NCBI RefSeq assembly: GCF_051020955.1 | Contig: NC_135018.1 | Coordinates: 11,423,439 to 11,487,438 of the forward strand | Length of the DNA: 64,000 bases | Source: Megalopta genalis | Taxonomy: Eukaryota; Arthropoda; Insecta; Hymenoptera; Halictidae | Reading direction: 5' to 3' | In this document: piece after piece, positions 12,659 to 24,424 of the stretch | Numbering within the stretch: the stretch's first letter is position 1 | Layout: each line of letters opens with the position of its first letter | Program-made: the position numbers and the translations under genes | Notes under the pieces: generated by a model | What the model saw: only the letters and a program-made list of their open reading frames with translations | Databases searched by the model: none | Told to the model about the DNA's origin: nothing

Positions 12659-13708
12659 CTTACATAGTTACGAAGATACCTAGGCTACAGAACTTCCGTA
12701 GAAAATTCTAAATGAAATCCCAGAAAATCCTAAAATGCATGTTCGATGGCATATCATACAGTGTCACAAAATTTTTAACAACCTAACAGAACCGGCAACA
12801 AAAACGCAAGTTCGTTAATCGCAATTGTTGGAAATTAATGTACGAGATACCACAGATTAATCGCAGTATAATAACTGTTAAAATACCATATAATGACTTT
12901 AATTTCCAGTCCGATCAAAATCTGATTGAGTACCATTATCGTGGGAATAATTTCGGAGCTGTCCGAATCACGGGCCGTCCATTTTTCCGACACCGAGCTT
13001 CCGCGCTATTGAATAATTACCATTCCGGTCCGTCAATCCCGAATCGGAAAGAACCGCACGATTAATGCCGCCGTGAACTCTGAACTTTCGTAGGAGAAAT
13101 TCATAACAACGGGCCCGACGCTGCACGCATGCATTCAGCGAAAAGAAACCTTTCGACGGATTGCAACCGTCCGCAAAAGGTCTTCGCGATGAGCGTCGTA
13201 GACAAACCACGCGTTAGAAACGCATGCTATAACGGGTAGATCGATAGGAACTATTGAAACTGATGAGCCATTAAAGGGAATAATGTTCGAAGCGTGAACA
13301 CACCGCAGGAGACCGATATCTATCCACATCGCTTCGATTTCTCATTTGTACAACTTGGCCCGGAAGAACTCCCTCCCGGTCGGGTTGCCTTCGAAACAAC
13401 ATCAACGCGAGGAAACTCGAACACGATTACGATGAAGCTTCGATTATCCAAACTGGTTAGGCGGCACAATGTTCGAGTAAACCTCCGATCATATTTCGAT
13501 ATAAACTCGAGCGTGCCACGTTGCGCTCTACCAACAAAGCTGTTTACACGTCAGGCTCTCCCATTTACATCCTTATAATAAATAAATCATTAACTGCGCC
13601 AGCAGGACATTTCGCAGGATTAGAATGTCTAGAGATCTATAGAAACGTCTGACAGTCCTAAATCAGTATGGTGAGTATCGAAAATAACTTGGATTTTAAA
13701 TACTTCTA
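12659..13708. other. Intergenic DNA with a GC-richer block
   Basis: The sequence between about 12960 and 13540 is CpG-richer than its surroundings and has several short open frames on both strands (12838-13065, 13294-13578). None has a recognisable motif. It may be an old regulatory or exonic fragment; I cannot assign it. Confidence 0.35.
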
Positions 13709-14280
13709 TTAACACGCTAAACGTCTCATCGGTCACATTTGGATGACAGCAATGTTCGACTAGTTTTCAAAATTCATTTCTACTGTAACATAGAGTGTCA
13801 TGTAAATGGTGGTACAACCGGATAGGAACTGATTCTACAATTCGCTTCGAGAAAGCAATACGTTGGCAGAACTTTAAAAACATATATATGAGAAAAAGCA
13901 ATATCAAGAAATAAGTCGTAAATATAGAATAAATCTCGTTCATTGGAAACTTCGCATTCAAATAAAATTTAAAAATCAGTTAATTATCAGTTTTTCTATT
14001 ACTCTTCTCAAGTTTATGGTATATACTGACACAATACCGAATATTGAATAGTTAAAAAAAAGAATTATCATAGCGTCTGAAATGCGAAAATTGCAAAACA
14101 ATATTTCCGTTAATAAAATTGATCTAAAATTAAATAAGATTTATCGCGATTTTTTCGAAAACGAAATTCTTAATGAAAAACCTGTATTGTATATTTTCGA
14201 TTTGTTTTTTGACGTGCAATAGAATCAGCTCCTATCCGGTTGTACCACCAGTTACTAGGATGTTTAGAATGCACTATATA
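13709..14280. repeat. TTAACACG-type repeat R1, interrupted copy
   Basis: The left end (TTAACACGCTAA at 13709, then GACTAGTTTTCAAAATTCAT) matches the copy in the intron at 21789-21850. The flank just after the inner MITE (TTACTAGGATGTTTAGAATG, from about 14252) matches 22135-22155. The middle has been replaced by a 444-bp inverted-repeat element, so this is a nested insertion. Confidence 0.6.
13807..14250. repeat. MITE-C with 31-bp terminal inverted repeats
   Basis: The 31-bp ends at 13807-13837 and 14220-14250 are inverted copies differing at one base. They start TGGTGGTACAACCGGATAGG on the left and end CCTATCCGGTTGTACCACCA on the right. The 444-bp element encodes nothing. High end identity suggests a relatively recent insertion. 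No clear target-site duplication is visible. Confidence 0.85.
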
Positions 14281-17200
14281 GTAGAAGAATTCAAATACTA
14301 TGTATGTACATGATATATTTTAACTTTCTAGTTTCAGTTTCACTAATTAAAATGGAAAAAGTAAAAGTAAATACAATATCATACTAAAGTAACTTTGCAT
14401 TGTTTTATCGTATAAGGATAAAGCTAATGCAGTTTGGTTTCATTTCACTCAAGCGTATTTTCAAAAATCGGAAACATCGAATCGACTACAATTCATCCGG
14501 ACCTTTTTAAACATCATTACTAACCGCGATGTTTAACACATTCGCCACGAAATATGTCTCCTTCTGGGAACTCACATTTTGTGTGAAGAAAATCTCATAA
14601 CAATCTTATATATGAACTTATATATAAATCTTATATGTAATACGTAAAATTATAATACAATACATATCGCGATGTTCAAAGAAAGTGCGACTTTTATTAA
14701 ATTTTTTTGTTAAATGTTCTACCGATGTATTGCATTTTTTAAAATATCTAGGAGATTGTTACAGAAACAAAGAACAGCGAACGTGTACAGTTTTTTGCAA
14801 TTGTTAAATGATTCACTTTCGAGCATACTATTGTCCATACACTGCGGTTGTTTACTTAACGTACATATTTGCTTGGTTTATAGAATATCGCCAATTAAAA
14901 AAGTAGCACAGCAAATACCGATCAAAGCACGGGTCGCTAGAATTGTTTAACTAGATGACTTTCGGTTAGCCGCCTAGACTTATTAATGAATCAATGTACA
15001 ATGGAGCTATGTATGTACGACTCCCCGAAAGCACGTACAATTTGAGAAACACATTCATAATTGAACATATCGTTCACAGAAAATTGATTGTACGATGAAA
15101 ATTATGGCCAAAAGGATGCATACATTCTACGGAGAAGTTAGACACAGTACTCGATTGCTACGTTCAAACGTGTGTACTACAAAACGCCCGCGCTTTTATT
15201 CAGCGATCATGTGATCGAAATATAGAGAAATGATCAGCGAAATTTCGATTCCACGTGGTTACTTTCGCGATCCTCTGTAATGTTAATTGCTACTTCTTAT
15301 TACCAGCACTGTCGAAAGTCCTTTGAGAACGATCCCGTCGGTCTTCGTTATTTCACAGCGAATCGCACTGAACAGTGTAACTTTCGGACCGTTGTCGAAA
15401 TGAAATTGAGGATCACCAGCCGACCGGTGATTCGCGAGACAGAGCTTGGCCCTTACGAAATTCCACGGCTAGGGTTGCTCATCGCGTGGATACTAGATGA
15501 ATACTGAGGCACGTCGACGGGTACCGGGATTTAACCCCCTTCCTATGTGTGCCTCTCATCCCTCTTTCAGCCCTGCTTCCACCTCTCTGCTCCACTCTCC
15601 CATCAAACGCGCATCCACCCACGCAACTGTTGCGCCCCCGCCCATTAGTGATCGTCCCTTAGCATTTTGCAACTCCTTAACCGACCCCGTGTGCTCTCGC
15701 CAAGCGCGTACTGATGATCCAGTCACGTGGGATCGATCGATCGAGATTGAGAGAGCATTTCCTCCGCAGAATCGTCCGAGTGACACCGTAGAATTCTCGG
15801 GGTGATTAGATGTCTGTGTTCCGCTGTCGGGTATGAGCTACACCGAAAAGTTCCGACTAATTTTGAAAACTGGGAACTTAAAAAGTTTGCAGTAAGAGAC
15901 AGCTCCGCTTCTTCAGCTGCGTCTGCGTCTGTTATTGAACGTTGTTACCGTTGCTCTTGATTTGGGTAACAGGTAACGGCACACGGCAGTGCATCGCGAC
16001 GTAACACTAGCGTTATGTTGAATAATGCTATTAGATCAAAATCAGTCGACGGATGTTGGAATCTAAATTGAGATTAATAGAAAATTATAATAGAAATAAT
16101 TGTTTAACAACCTGTTTCAGGTAGTGATCAAGTACTCAAAAGATCTTTATAAAATATTTTTAAACGAATGCTATGCGTATTCACGCTTACAATAACATTT
16201 AAGGGATTAACTTTTCCTGTTTCCACACAAAATGACTACGGAATTGACTCTTTCAGAAAACAACCAATGCTATGCATGCCTCTAAATGATTATGAGTGTT
16301 TTAATATTTAAAGACTTTCTTAAACATGCATAAAGCATTTTTAAACATGATGCAAATTAAAACGCGTTAGTTCCCATGACGCACTAAATCGAACAATATT
16401 AATTATAAATTCTTGTCAATGGGATTCCAATATTTGTTTTAAACAATTCCCACAGAGATAGGTAAATACTAAATTGTTCCATCACAATTCATTGTTGGCC
16501 ATTGAAATACCATGCGGTTGGTGCACACGGTCGACGATAAAGTTCTGAAAGGGCAAAACGTTCAAATAGATCCGCTGTTTGTATATGCAGGAAGTTGCCG
16601 ATCCAGTTCAGCCAATGGTCAACAAAAGAAAGTCGTGCGAATTCCAGATCCTTATACTAACTTATTAATGCGGGTAATTAGTTTCCATTCCACGCTCCGG
16701 AAATCAGTGATATTATTTCCTGCAGCAGCGACTTACTTTGAACGTCATCTGTGCAATTCTTCGCGTCTGGACTTTACTTTGCTTCCTCATTAAATCTGGG
16801 TTAATTGCAGAAGTAGGAAGTGCAAGTCCTCGTTCGTATCATTATATGCGCGGAATCGCATAATGCACGTATGCATGTTAGAGACCCGTGAAGTGTTCAT
16901 ATTGGTACTATTAGTCGGAGCGAAATCGTCCAACCTGTTAATGTGCTACACTCACTGTTTAAGTGTGTCATCGGATCAGCGAATCTTTATGAAAATTCAT
17001 GTTTCCCCGAATTATCCGGCAGAGTTTAGATTGAGTTAATTTCGGGAATATGTGAAGAGGTCCGTAAAAAATGTCGAATAAAATTGTGTTCGTTAATCTT
17101 TATCTCTTATCCGTCATCCGAACCAAATTTTGGCCTATTCTGTTTTTTAGACATTAGAAGGATTAGGTTGCTAGACAATGACTAAACAAATTTTTGCAAA

Positions 17201-17820
17201 AATTACAATTGGTTGGAATAAAGACATTGTTTATCTTTTTTCTCACTTCACGCAGTCATAATTTTTGAAAAAATTGAAAATTTTCCTCTATCATTTGAAA
17301 AAAATCGAATCATTTGATTCAATTTTTAAAAAGTTATTACGCTATATAATTATGTATTATGCTCCTTAAATATAAAAAACAGTTTTGGTCGAGAAAGTAT
17401 TGTTTGATCTATTCCCGCTATTGAAAAAAGATCATTAGATATGAAATAAAGCGAGCTCTCTCTCTCTGGTACCTGGTGTTTGTTTCAATATCGGTCGTGC
17501 AGAGTGTTTTCTAACTAGGTTGATTCGCCGCAGTCAAAGAATTCATCTTTGCACGCGATACAGTATTTTGTAAAATATTTGTCACGCATTCCTGCTTGTC
17601 TGCAATCGTTCGTACCTGCAAGGAAAAAAGACAATCATTAAGAACAAATATGAACAATGTTTTCATTAGTATTGCGAAAACTATTATAAATGCATAAAGT
17701 TCGCAGTAGTCATATCACTTTATACTTGTTAAGCGTTTTGCGAATAATGTATACATAAAATGTTAAATTGAATAAATCTTTGGAATTAAAGAAAACGAAA
17801 ACAATGGTAACAAATGCACA
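14281..17820. other. Intergenic DNA with a CpG-rich block at 15260-16000
   Basis: Around 15260-16000 the DNA is CpG-rich, with pyrimidine-rich stretches (15555-15605) and open frames on both strands (15497-15805 plus, 15556-15786 minus). No domain is recognisable and the frames overlap antisense, so I read this as a possible first-exon or regulatory region rather than a gene. The frame at 16512-16793 also shows no motif. A TTTAACACATTCGCC end near 14532 may belong to a TTAA-type MITE. Confidence 0.4.
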
Positions 17821-17827
17821 ACACTCA

Positions 17828-18200
17828 TTACTAGACTGCGGATCTCTATGCAAATTCTCATTTTCATATGTCATTTTACGAAAATTAGAATTAAAGAGAC
17901 ATTTCTTTCGTCAGTCAAAAAATTACTCATTGTAAAAGGAAAACAGAAATGTTATTAGACCTTGTTAATTTATACGTAGTTCGCGGATTTTACGCATTTA
18001 TGCAACAAAACTGAGTTAGATAGAATACAAAACAGTGAAAAGATTAAAAGATTTAAAAGATACTGTTACATTATTTTCACTGTTACACCAATTAAGGAAG
18101 AAAACGAATCTTTATTTTACTTTAGCTCATTGCAATTGAGGTAGACAATTTTTATTTTGCACAATTTCTCTTGCATTTGAAAAATCTATACGTGCCATAA
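17828..18200. repeat. MITE-A-like element(s)
   Basis: The left end (CTAGACTGCGGATCTCTATG) matches the MITE-A family. An internal block (GCAATTGAGGTAGACAATTT followed by TTATTTTGCA, about 18135-18165) is also family-like. A second start-like motif (GTTCGCGGATTTTACGCATT) near 17980 suggests two overlapping or nested copies. The right boundary is uncertain. Confidence 0.45.
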
Positions 18201-19749
18201 ATACATAAGGATCCACATCTATTCATTATATTGTCATCGATTTTAAATGACTGCGATGCGAACAAAACGAGGAAGAGGTTTCTCAAGCCGCAATGAGAAG
18301 GCTGCAATAATCTAGTTTCGAAGCAGGGAATGATCGACCTCCCGTCGCGTTGCGTCGTGACGGAAATCGTTGAAAATGCAAATACGAAGAACTACTAAAA
18401 ATAGAACTGTTTGGTCTGTGTAAAATGAGAAGAATTTGTCTCGCACTAATTTCGCAGTGTTAATTTCTATGCCTCTAAACGGTTAATACCAAAATGTTTT
18501 AATTCAAATTTTCATGAATCCCATTTGGAAAACGCCCAATCGAATTAAAGTGTATCATTCTTAACAAGATAATTTGATTTTAAAAGAAAATCAAACTAAA
18601 AACAGTCGAGTCAATTGCTAACAAATTAGAATATCAGTCGTGGCAATTATCTCTCTATTATTTTTGGAAATCCCATGAAGCATAAGGTGTCGACGATTAA
18701 TCCACGTTTCACATATCAGTTTTCACATGAACAAAATATTTGCTGTTCTATAATATTTTCCTCTCGAATGACGTGTTTAGATCGAACTCGATCATTTCGT
18801 TCGATTCTTTCTGAAAGCTTATAAAACACATTGCAGGTAATATAAATATATCTGTGTTTCGTTTTCACCTAAGTTTAAGGCATATAAATACAATTCGTTA
18901 AAAATACAAACGTTCAATTTTCAAGTTAAAAAAACAAGCAGCTACGAGTCCTTGGAATTGATTGAATTTTTCGTTCTACAAGAATAGCCGCTAAATTCCC
19001 AGTATCTAGCATATTGCAGCGATCGGATGAAGATATTTCACTGATTGTTTCAAGGTTCTATATTGAAAACGTATCTGCAATGTGCGTCACAATACTTTCG
19101 AAATGGAAGATACTCCCCGAAACTCTGCATTGTAAAAAGAACGTACCATAGAATGTACATGAAAAGTTAAAAATTGACACTTTAATTGCACGAATATTAA
19201 TAGGCTATAATAATAATTATAAAAGCTATATTAATAGGCTATAATAATAATAATAGCTTTATAATATTCTTTTAAATAACAATTTCAAAAGAACTTGTTA
19301 CATTATCCTGATCTAAATAATTCGAAGGCATTCGGATGAGATTATTGTAGCATTTACATATATTATCGTAATTGTTATTGTATTTTTTTAGCAATTTTTT
19401 AAAAAATTCTTAACTGTTGATCTTCGATCTTAAAAGAACTATTAGAGAACTGTCGGTGAATAAAGTATTAATAAAATAGAATGTGAAGCACAAAGTAATA
19501 TTAGAATACGAAGCAATATTATATCCTGGCTACTCCGATTATATTTTTGTACTCATCATTTTACAAGAATTGGTATCAATCATTCACTAAATTAAAGAGA
19601 TAATGGAGATAATTAGACATTAAAAAGGAGGAAGATAGAATTGTAACTTGGTTAATGACGGTTGAACAGTCTAATAGTCTTCTTACCAGAAGGCACCGCC
19701 ACCTTCCTTGCTCAGTGGTCAGATCTTTCAGGAAGGCTAGCCTTGTTCG
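18201..19749. other. Intergenic DNA
   Basis: AT-rich DNA with a small local duplication near 19200-19250 (an AATAGGCTATAATAATAAT block repeated). No gene or RNA is recognised. Confidence 0.5.
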
Positions 19750-19907
19750 TTAACACATTCACTACCAGCATCACACATATGTGAACATTAAATTAATGTT
19801 GTGTGTATAATTATTTAAAATTGTAACACACAGCATGATATTTAAAGAATTTATAGCTTTTCTTTTACGACTACGTACGCTAGTGACGTTAATAGCGAAC
19901 ATGTTAA
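19750..19907. repeat. TTAA-flanked MITE, about 150 bp
   Basis: Left end TTAACACATTCACTACCAGC and the inverse of the right end (TTAACATGTTCGCTATTAAC) are diverged inverted repeats bounded by TTAA at 19750-19753 and 19904-19907. A short palindrome (TTCACATATGTGAA-like) lies just inside the left end. Non-coding. Confidence 0.55.
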
Positions 19908-20051
19908 GAAAACGATTGCAGAGTGTAGTTCCTGAGATAATACGACGATATATCTCGACGTGCAATGTTCTTCATACATTGTACAATATTCACTAGTATT
20001 TTTTTGAAAGAATTCAGAAAAAGTATGTAGGATTTGTTAGAAAGCGTCGAA

Positions 20052-20275
20052 GCCGGACAGGTACAGAAGGCTGAACAATGAAATTAGTTGAAGACGTTAC
20101 GATGTTTGAGTGCTTACTCTCGACAGGGTGCGGTAAACGCATTATTAAGAACTTCATGAAACGAAGTGGCTACCGGAAAAGGGGTTCGAATATAGGTTAA
20201 GTCTCTTATACAATGGCCTAGTAGTCCGAGCAAACGAAGAGGTAACCGAACAACATCGGAGTCACTGGATACAGG
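20052..20275 (+). repeat. Dispersed repeat R2, copy 1
   Basis: This shares about 200 colinear bases with 26435-26655, including GAATGCTTACTCTCGAC-like, CGCATTATTAAG(A/G)ACTTC, AAACGAAGTGGCTA and GGTTCGAATATAGGTTAAGT blocks. Both copies lie on the same strand and each lies 1.4-1.8 kb upstream of one of the two MBF2-like genes. No coding potential is seen. Confidence 0.75.
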
Positions 20276-20483
20276 GCCAAAATTCATTGTGGTAAGATTT
20301 ATACAATACTTCCATTCAATTCTAACAAAGCCAAGGTTACATTGACATAACCTTGACATATAAGGCGTGAGTATAGGTCATAAAATACAAATTAAGTAGC
20401 TTACTAGAATTTGATCTGACCATGAGAGATCAATGAACGCTGAAGGAACGAAAGAAAAAATATGTAAGCAAGTTAGAAAGTGT

Positions 20484-20697
20484 TAATAAGTCTGTGGATT
20501 TTTTATAAATTTAATATGATGAAAACACAAAATAGTGACATTATTAGAAAAATTTTACAATACGATTATATTATTTAAAACTCATTAAAATTATTCAAGA
20601 CTGACATAAATGTAAATGCAGTTCCTGTTTCTTGCAATTGATACACAAACCTTTTATTTTGCATGAAGATCCGCAGTCTAGTGATAATAAATTAATG
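20484..20697. repeat. MITE-A copy
   Basis: The right end TTTTGCATGAAGATCCGCAG followed by TCTAGTGATAA matches the inverted MITE-A end. The left end is AAGTCTGTGGATTTTTTATA. Length is about 210 bp and it is non-coding. Confidence 0.65.
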
Positions 20698-21595
20698 ACG
20701 CTTAACAGGATTCATTTATTATAATTTGTGATAGTGTAGTGATCAAATGTAATTTTGTTATTTTCTATCCCCCATTTTGCTTCTTCCTTCCTTTCCGCGT
20801 TTGTTGATCTTTCAAAGCCAGATCAGGTTCTGCGTGCTTAATTTGCATTTTGTGACCAGTTCTCGTGCCATACGCACAAGATAGAAGACTCAAAAACTGA
20901 AAACGCATACTACATTCACTACAATAATTGCTAAACAATATAGCAAAGTGTACCTAAAGTCTTAATGTAGAAAATTGTCCTTTACTCCCTAGCTAAACTC
21001 TTAGGTATTTTGGTAAACAAAATGCTTACAGATTGTCAATAAAATTAATTCGCAAAGTATACATTAATAAATGTAGTTCAAATGAAAATTAGTATTACTT
21101 CAAACAACTAATGAACGAAAAAGTTTTGCGATGTTGCAGAGTTTCTGTGATCGTTGATTCAACAGTTAAACAGTTACGAACGATACCGTCGTGCACTCTC
21201 GTTTGCTATCAAAAAATAGCAAATTTGTGATCTGAAAATAACCAATGAAAATATTCAAAAACACGAGAAGAGATTGCAACCGAGCTATTCAGTTATTTCC
21301 GGTAATTTCTCCGATGTATGAAAATTTCACGGGATCCGCAACACCTATACGCGTTTCGCCAAAGCGATGTTACAGTTTGGTAGGTCGCTAAGGTGAAAGA
21401 AAGAAAAAAAGAAGAAATTCATCGGCCAAGGTCGATTTCGCTGCGAGAGGAATAACACAGGTACGTGCCACTGTACCCGGCAGAATTTCCCTTATTTGTA
21501 TGCCGGGAGGAAGAGCATGATAGGAGCCAATGGAGAAATCACAAAAGGCCCGTGCAGATAAGTCACGTTCACCTTGACGGACTTTCGGAACGGTC

Positions 21596-21630
21596 TATAA
21601 AAGAAACGTGCACCTTGCCCGTGGCACAGT
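21596..21630 (+). promoter_or_regulatory. TATA box and initiator of the first MBF2-like gene
   Basis: TATAAAAG at 21596-21603 precedes GGCACAGTCAC, whose ACAGT lies 32 bp downstream of the TATA start and fits an arthropod initiator. The second gene has the identical arrangement (TATAAAAG at 28358, ACAGT at 28390). Transcription probably starts near 21628, giving a 5' leader of about 22 nt before the ATG at 21650. Confidence 0.8.
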
Positions 21631-21649
21631 CACAGTCAAATCGTACAAA

Positions 21650-23840
21650 ATGCCTCGTTCGATTTTCACTCTCTTCGCGGCCCTGGCACTGCTTCGGGCC
21701 GCTTCTGCCGTCGACGTATCCCAGTACAAGAGCATACGCGTCGAATTCGGCGACAACGACGGCATTCAAACAAAATTGGTGAGCGATCCTTTAACACGTT
21801 AACTACGGCGTCGCTTATTTTTGACTAGTTTTCAAAAGTCATGTTTGTTGTCATATCTGTGGCTGTAAGGAAAAACACCGGATGATCACAATTTCAAAAC
21901 ATTTAAGTTAATGCATTAACTGAACCCTTAGCACATAGCATTTACGTGTCTGTCAGAAAAAAAATCATGATGACAGATTCGATAGGCTCACAAAAATTAT
22001 GCAATTTGAAACACTACTGCATAATACGAAACATTAGTGATCAGAACGTTAAGCGACAATATCTCGGAAGTGAAAACATGTGAAATGCGATGTTCTTCTT
22101 AGCAATCACAGTTATCTTTGAACAAACTAAATTTTACTAGGTCGTTTAGAATGCAAAGAGAAGTTTATTATAATAAATTTTGATATATGGATAAAATTAT
22201 TATGACTATATTATAACGAATTTAGACTGTAATTGTACTTCATGTGTCTACTTAAAGTACGATCAAAATCAATTGAATATGATCAGAGTATCTTTCAGCT
22301 ACATTGAAAAAACTGTTATAACGACAATATTGGTTTCGATCATACTACTGTACGATGTTTTGTTCCAATTAGAACAAATTTTATATAAAAAGGACTTGAC
22401 ACAATTTTTTGTTTTTAGTCACAGGAATGGTAAAAATGTTCAGTGTTTCGGATCTTAAGAGTATTCATGTGTTACCTAAATTTTTGAAAAAAATACTTCC
22501 TCTTGAAGACTTGAATATTAGTATTTTGATGATCAACAATTTTAGATGATAAAATTGAAAGAATTGCGAATTGAAACGCTGAAAATAAATAAATAAACGT
22601 CGGAATGAAAATGCTCATCAAATATTATCCATCTAAAATTCCGTAAATAATTTTCGAATCAAGGATCATCCTTTTTCAACGTATATTATGCGTTAATGTG
22701 CATATGATTACGTCTGTGACAGGTTGCTGATGAACGTGGAACTGGATTCATTGGAGATTTAACGGTTGGTCAACGCTATGCGGACGAAACAGTTTTCCGT
22801 CGAGTGATCGAATTTGAGAACCCCACCAACGTGATTCAATCTACCACATTGAACCTGTCTGTCTCCAATGGTAAGCTTTTTCTGTTACTGTGTAAACACT
22901 TCTTTTCCCTTCATTCATTGCTACTAGATTGCGGATTTTATGTAATTACGACAAAAATGAGAAAATGAGGAAATGAAACACGGAATAATAAATATATTTA
23001 AAGAATTTGTAGAAACAAATTTCCATTGAACTGTTTCTTGCAAAGAGTGTAGGGAATTTTTATTTTGCATAAAAATTAATTGTTTCATCATTTCCATTTT
23101 AGAACGTGCATCCACGTCAAACAGATTTTTATTTAATTTCTGCTTCTTACAACTAATACAGACAATTCTTTTTATATAAAGATCTGCTTTCAAGAAATTA
23201 ATTTTTTTTATTTATTTTGTGCAATCCAAAGAGAGTCCTATTTTTTATTTACACTTTATTAACTGCGCTAGAGCAGTTAAGAAATTCTGAAACTGTCATA
23301 TTGATTTACTTTTAACTAGTAATATCTCCGTTCTAATTCAGTAAGTCAACAATTGATAAAATTTAATCAATACATTTTTTAGATGTAGTCTCTATATTCT
23401 GTACAATGTTATGATTTCCTTCACATCCTACAAATAAATAATGTAAAGAATCAACGTTTTTGATTAAATGATTTTATTAAGAAACAACGAATTATAAGTC
23501 TAGGCCCTAAATAATGTTTAATGATTTCTTGGAGTCCTATATAAATAGATGATATAGCAAAAGGAATCAATATTGACGATTACAAGATCTGTTATGAAGA
23601 ATATATGATTAATGCAGATAGTAGAGTTGCAAATTATTTTTCTGCAAACAAAGAGGTTTATAAACTTATTTTTGTTTTGCAGGAGCGATCCATTACGTCA
23701 GTGCACGAAACAATCCCGGCAGTTATGCAGTGGTTTGTGACAACCCATCAAGTCTAGGAACATCTATGGGTAGCATAAACCTACGAGTACCACCTACTTC
23801 GAAGTCTGTGCTAAGTTTGACCATTGCGTCACATAATTAA
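21650..23840 (+). CDS. Small secreted MBF2-like protein, gene 1 (3 exons)
   Basis: Exons 21650-21778, 22723-22870 and 23683-23840 join in frame (129+148+158 nt) to 144 aa plus stop. Introns are GTGAGC...GACAG (phase 0) and GTAAGC...TTGCAG (phase 1). Residues 1-20 (MPRSIFTLFAALALLRAASA) are a clear signal peptide, so the product is secreted. The mature part has a TVGQR..DETVFR segment and a C-terminal half with IHYVSARNNPGSYAVV. This resembles the insect MBF2 family layout (GDR-like motif, then I.Y...D.....GGYA, then beta strands). The MBF2 match is by eye. Only one cysteine remains in the mature chain, so no disulfide fold. Intron 1 carries repeat R1 and intron 2 a MITE-A copy. A probable AATAAA lies at 24093. 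A paralogue lies at 28412-29869. Confidence 0.85.
21789..22165. repeat. Dispersed repeat R1 in intron 1 of gene 1
   Basis: The repeat starts TTAACACGTTAACTACGG shortly after the splice donor and shares its left end with 13709, its body with 3480-3785, and its TTTACTAGGTCGTTTAGAAT end with 14251. It has inserted inside a gene without disturbing the splice signals. Confidence 0.7.
22921..23192. repeat. MITE-A copy in intron 2 of gene 1
   Basis: The left end CTACTAGATTGCGGATTTTA and right end TTTATATAAAGATCTGC are the inverted ends of MITE-A. Internal TTTTTATTTTGCATAAAAAT blocks also match the family. Confidence 0.6.
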
Positions 23841-24302
23841 ACTTCATCGCCTTTGATTCAAGTCATCATGGATTTAACTTTATTAGACGTATTAGATGTC
23901 ATATTTGACCTTAAGCGTATCATCATATGTTGAACATTTTATACCATCGTTAGTTATCAGATTTCGTTAAAAGAAGAATTTCTCAAATATTGCATTCTAG
24001 TATATTTATCTATACTCAGTGGTCTACTCAAACATTTCAATAGATAATTGCTAATGACCATGATGTTAATTCGATCTTAAATAATATAAATAAATAAAAA
24101 AATATAAAACTTATGCAATTTAATTACACTATTCTTTTTATATAGATTAATTACATGTAAAAGTAATTTTTCTAACTATATTCAAGTTCCTAATGTCACG
24201 AAAATTAAATTGAACGAACTGTATCATTATGTATTATACGTTATCCACACACTCTCGATCGAACTTCGGCTGCATTAAAATCGAGATACTCGTTTTGTCA
24301 AT

Positions 24303-24424
24303 GGCACAGTCAAATACACAGTACAATTATATTTAATATGGCACAGTACAATTAAATCGTACAACATGTCGCGTTCGATTTGTATTCTCTTCACCATGAA
24401 ATAACCTTCACCATTGCCGCTTAA
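24303..24424 (+). pseudogene. Collapsed third MBF2-like copy
   Basis: The leader (GGCACAGTACAATTAAATCG then TACAACATG) and the first nine codons (MSRSICILF at 24366-24392) match the start of gene 2. The sequence then jumps to ATAACCTTCACCATTGCCGC followed by TTAA, which corresponds to the last codons of exon 3 of gene 2 (ITFTVAAH, stop). Everything between, including both introns, is gone, and the two pieces are in different frames. The ATG frame stops after 12 codons. The GGCACAGT initiator motif occurs twice (24303 and 24340), and the upstream TATA box is degenerate (TTAAAA near 24275). This is the remnant of a third tandem gene. Confidence 0.8.

Noticed and set aside
10528..12711. Long open frames (103-593 codons) on both strands
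   Set aside because: They follow from a stop-free 7-bp satellite unit, occur in all frames, and have no unique sequence, signal or splice context.
20175..20200. GGTTCGAAT motif resembling a tRNA T-arm
   Set aside because: It belongs to the dispersed repeat R2 (also at 26565-26590) and no cloverleaf could be drawn around it.
21465..21782. Overlapping plus and minus frames across exon 1 of gene 1
   Set aside because: They are shadows of the true exon in other frames; the signal peptide, TATA box and splice donor support only the frame starting at 21650.
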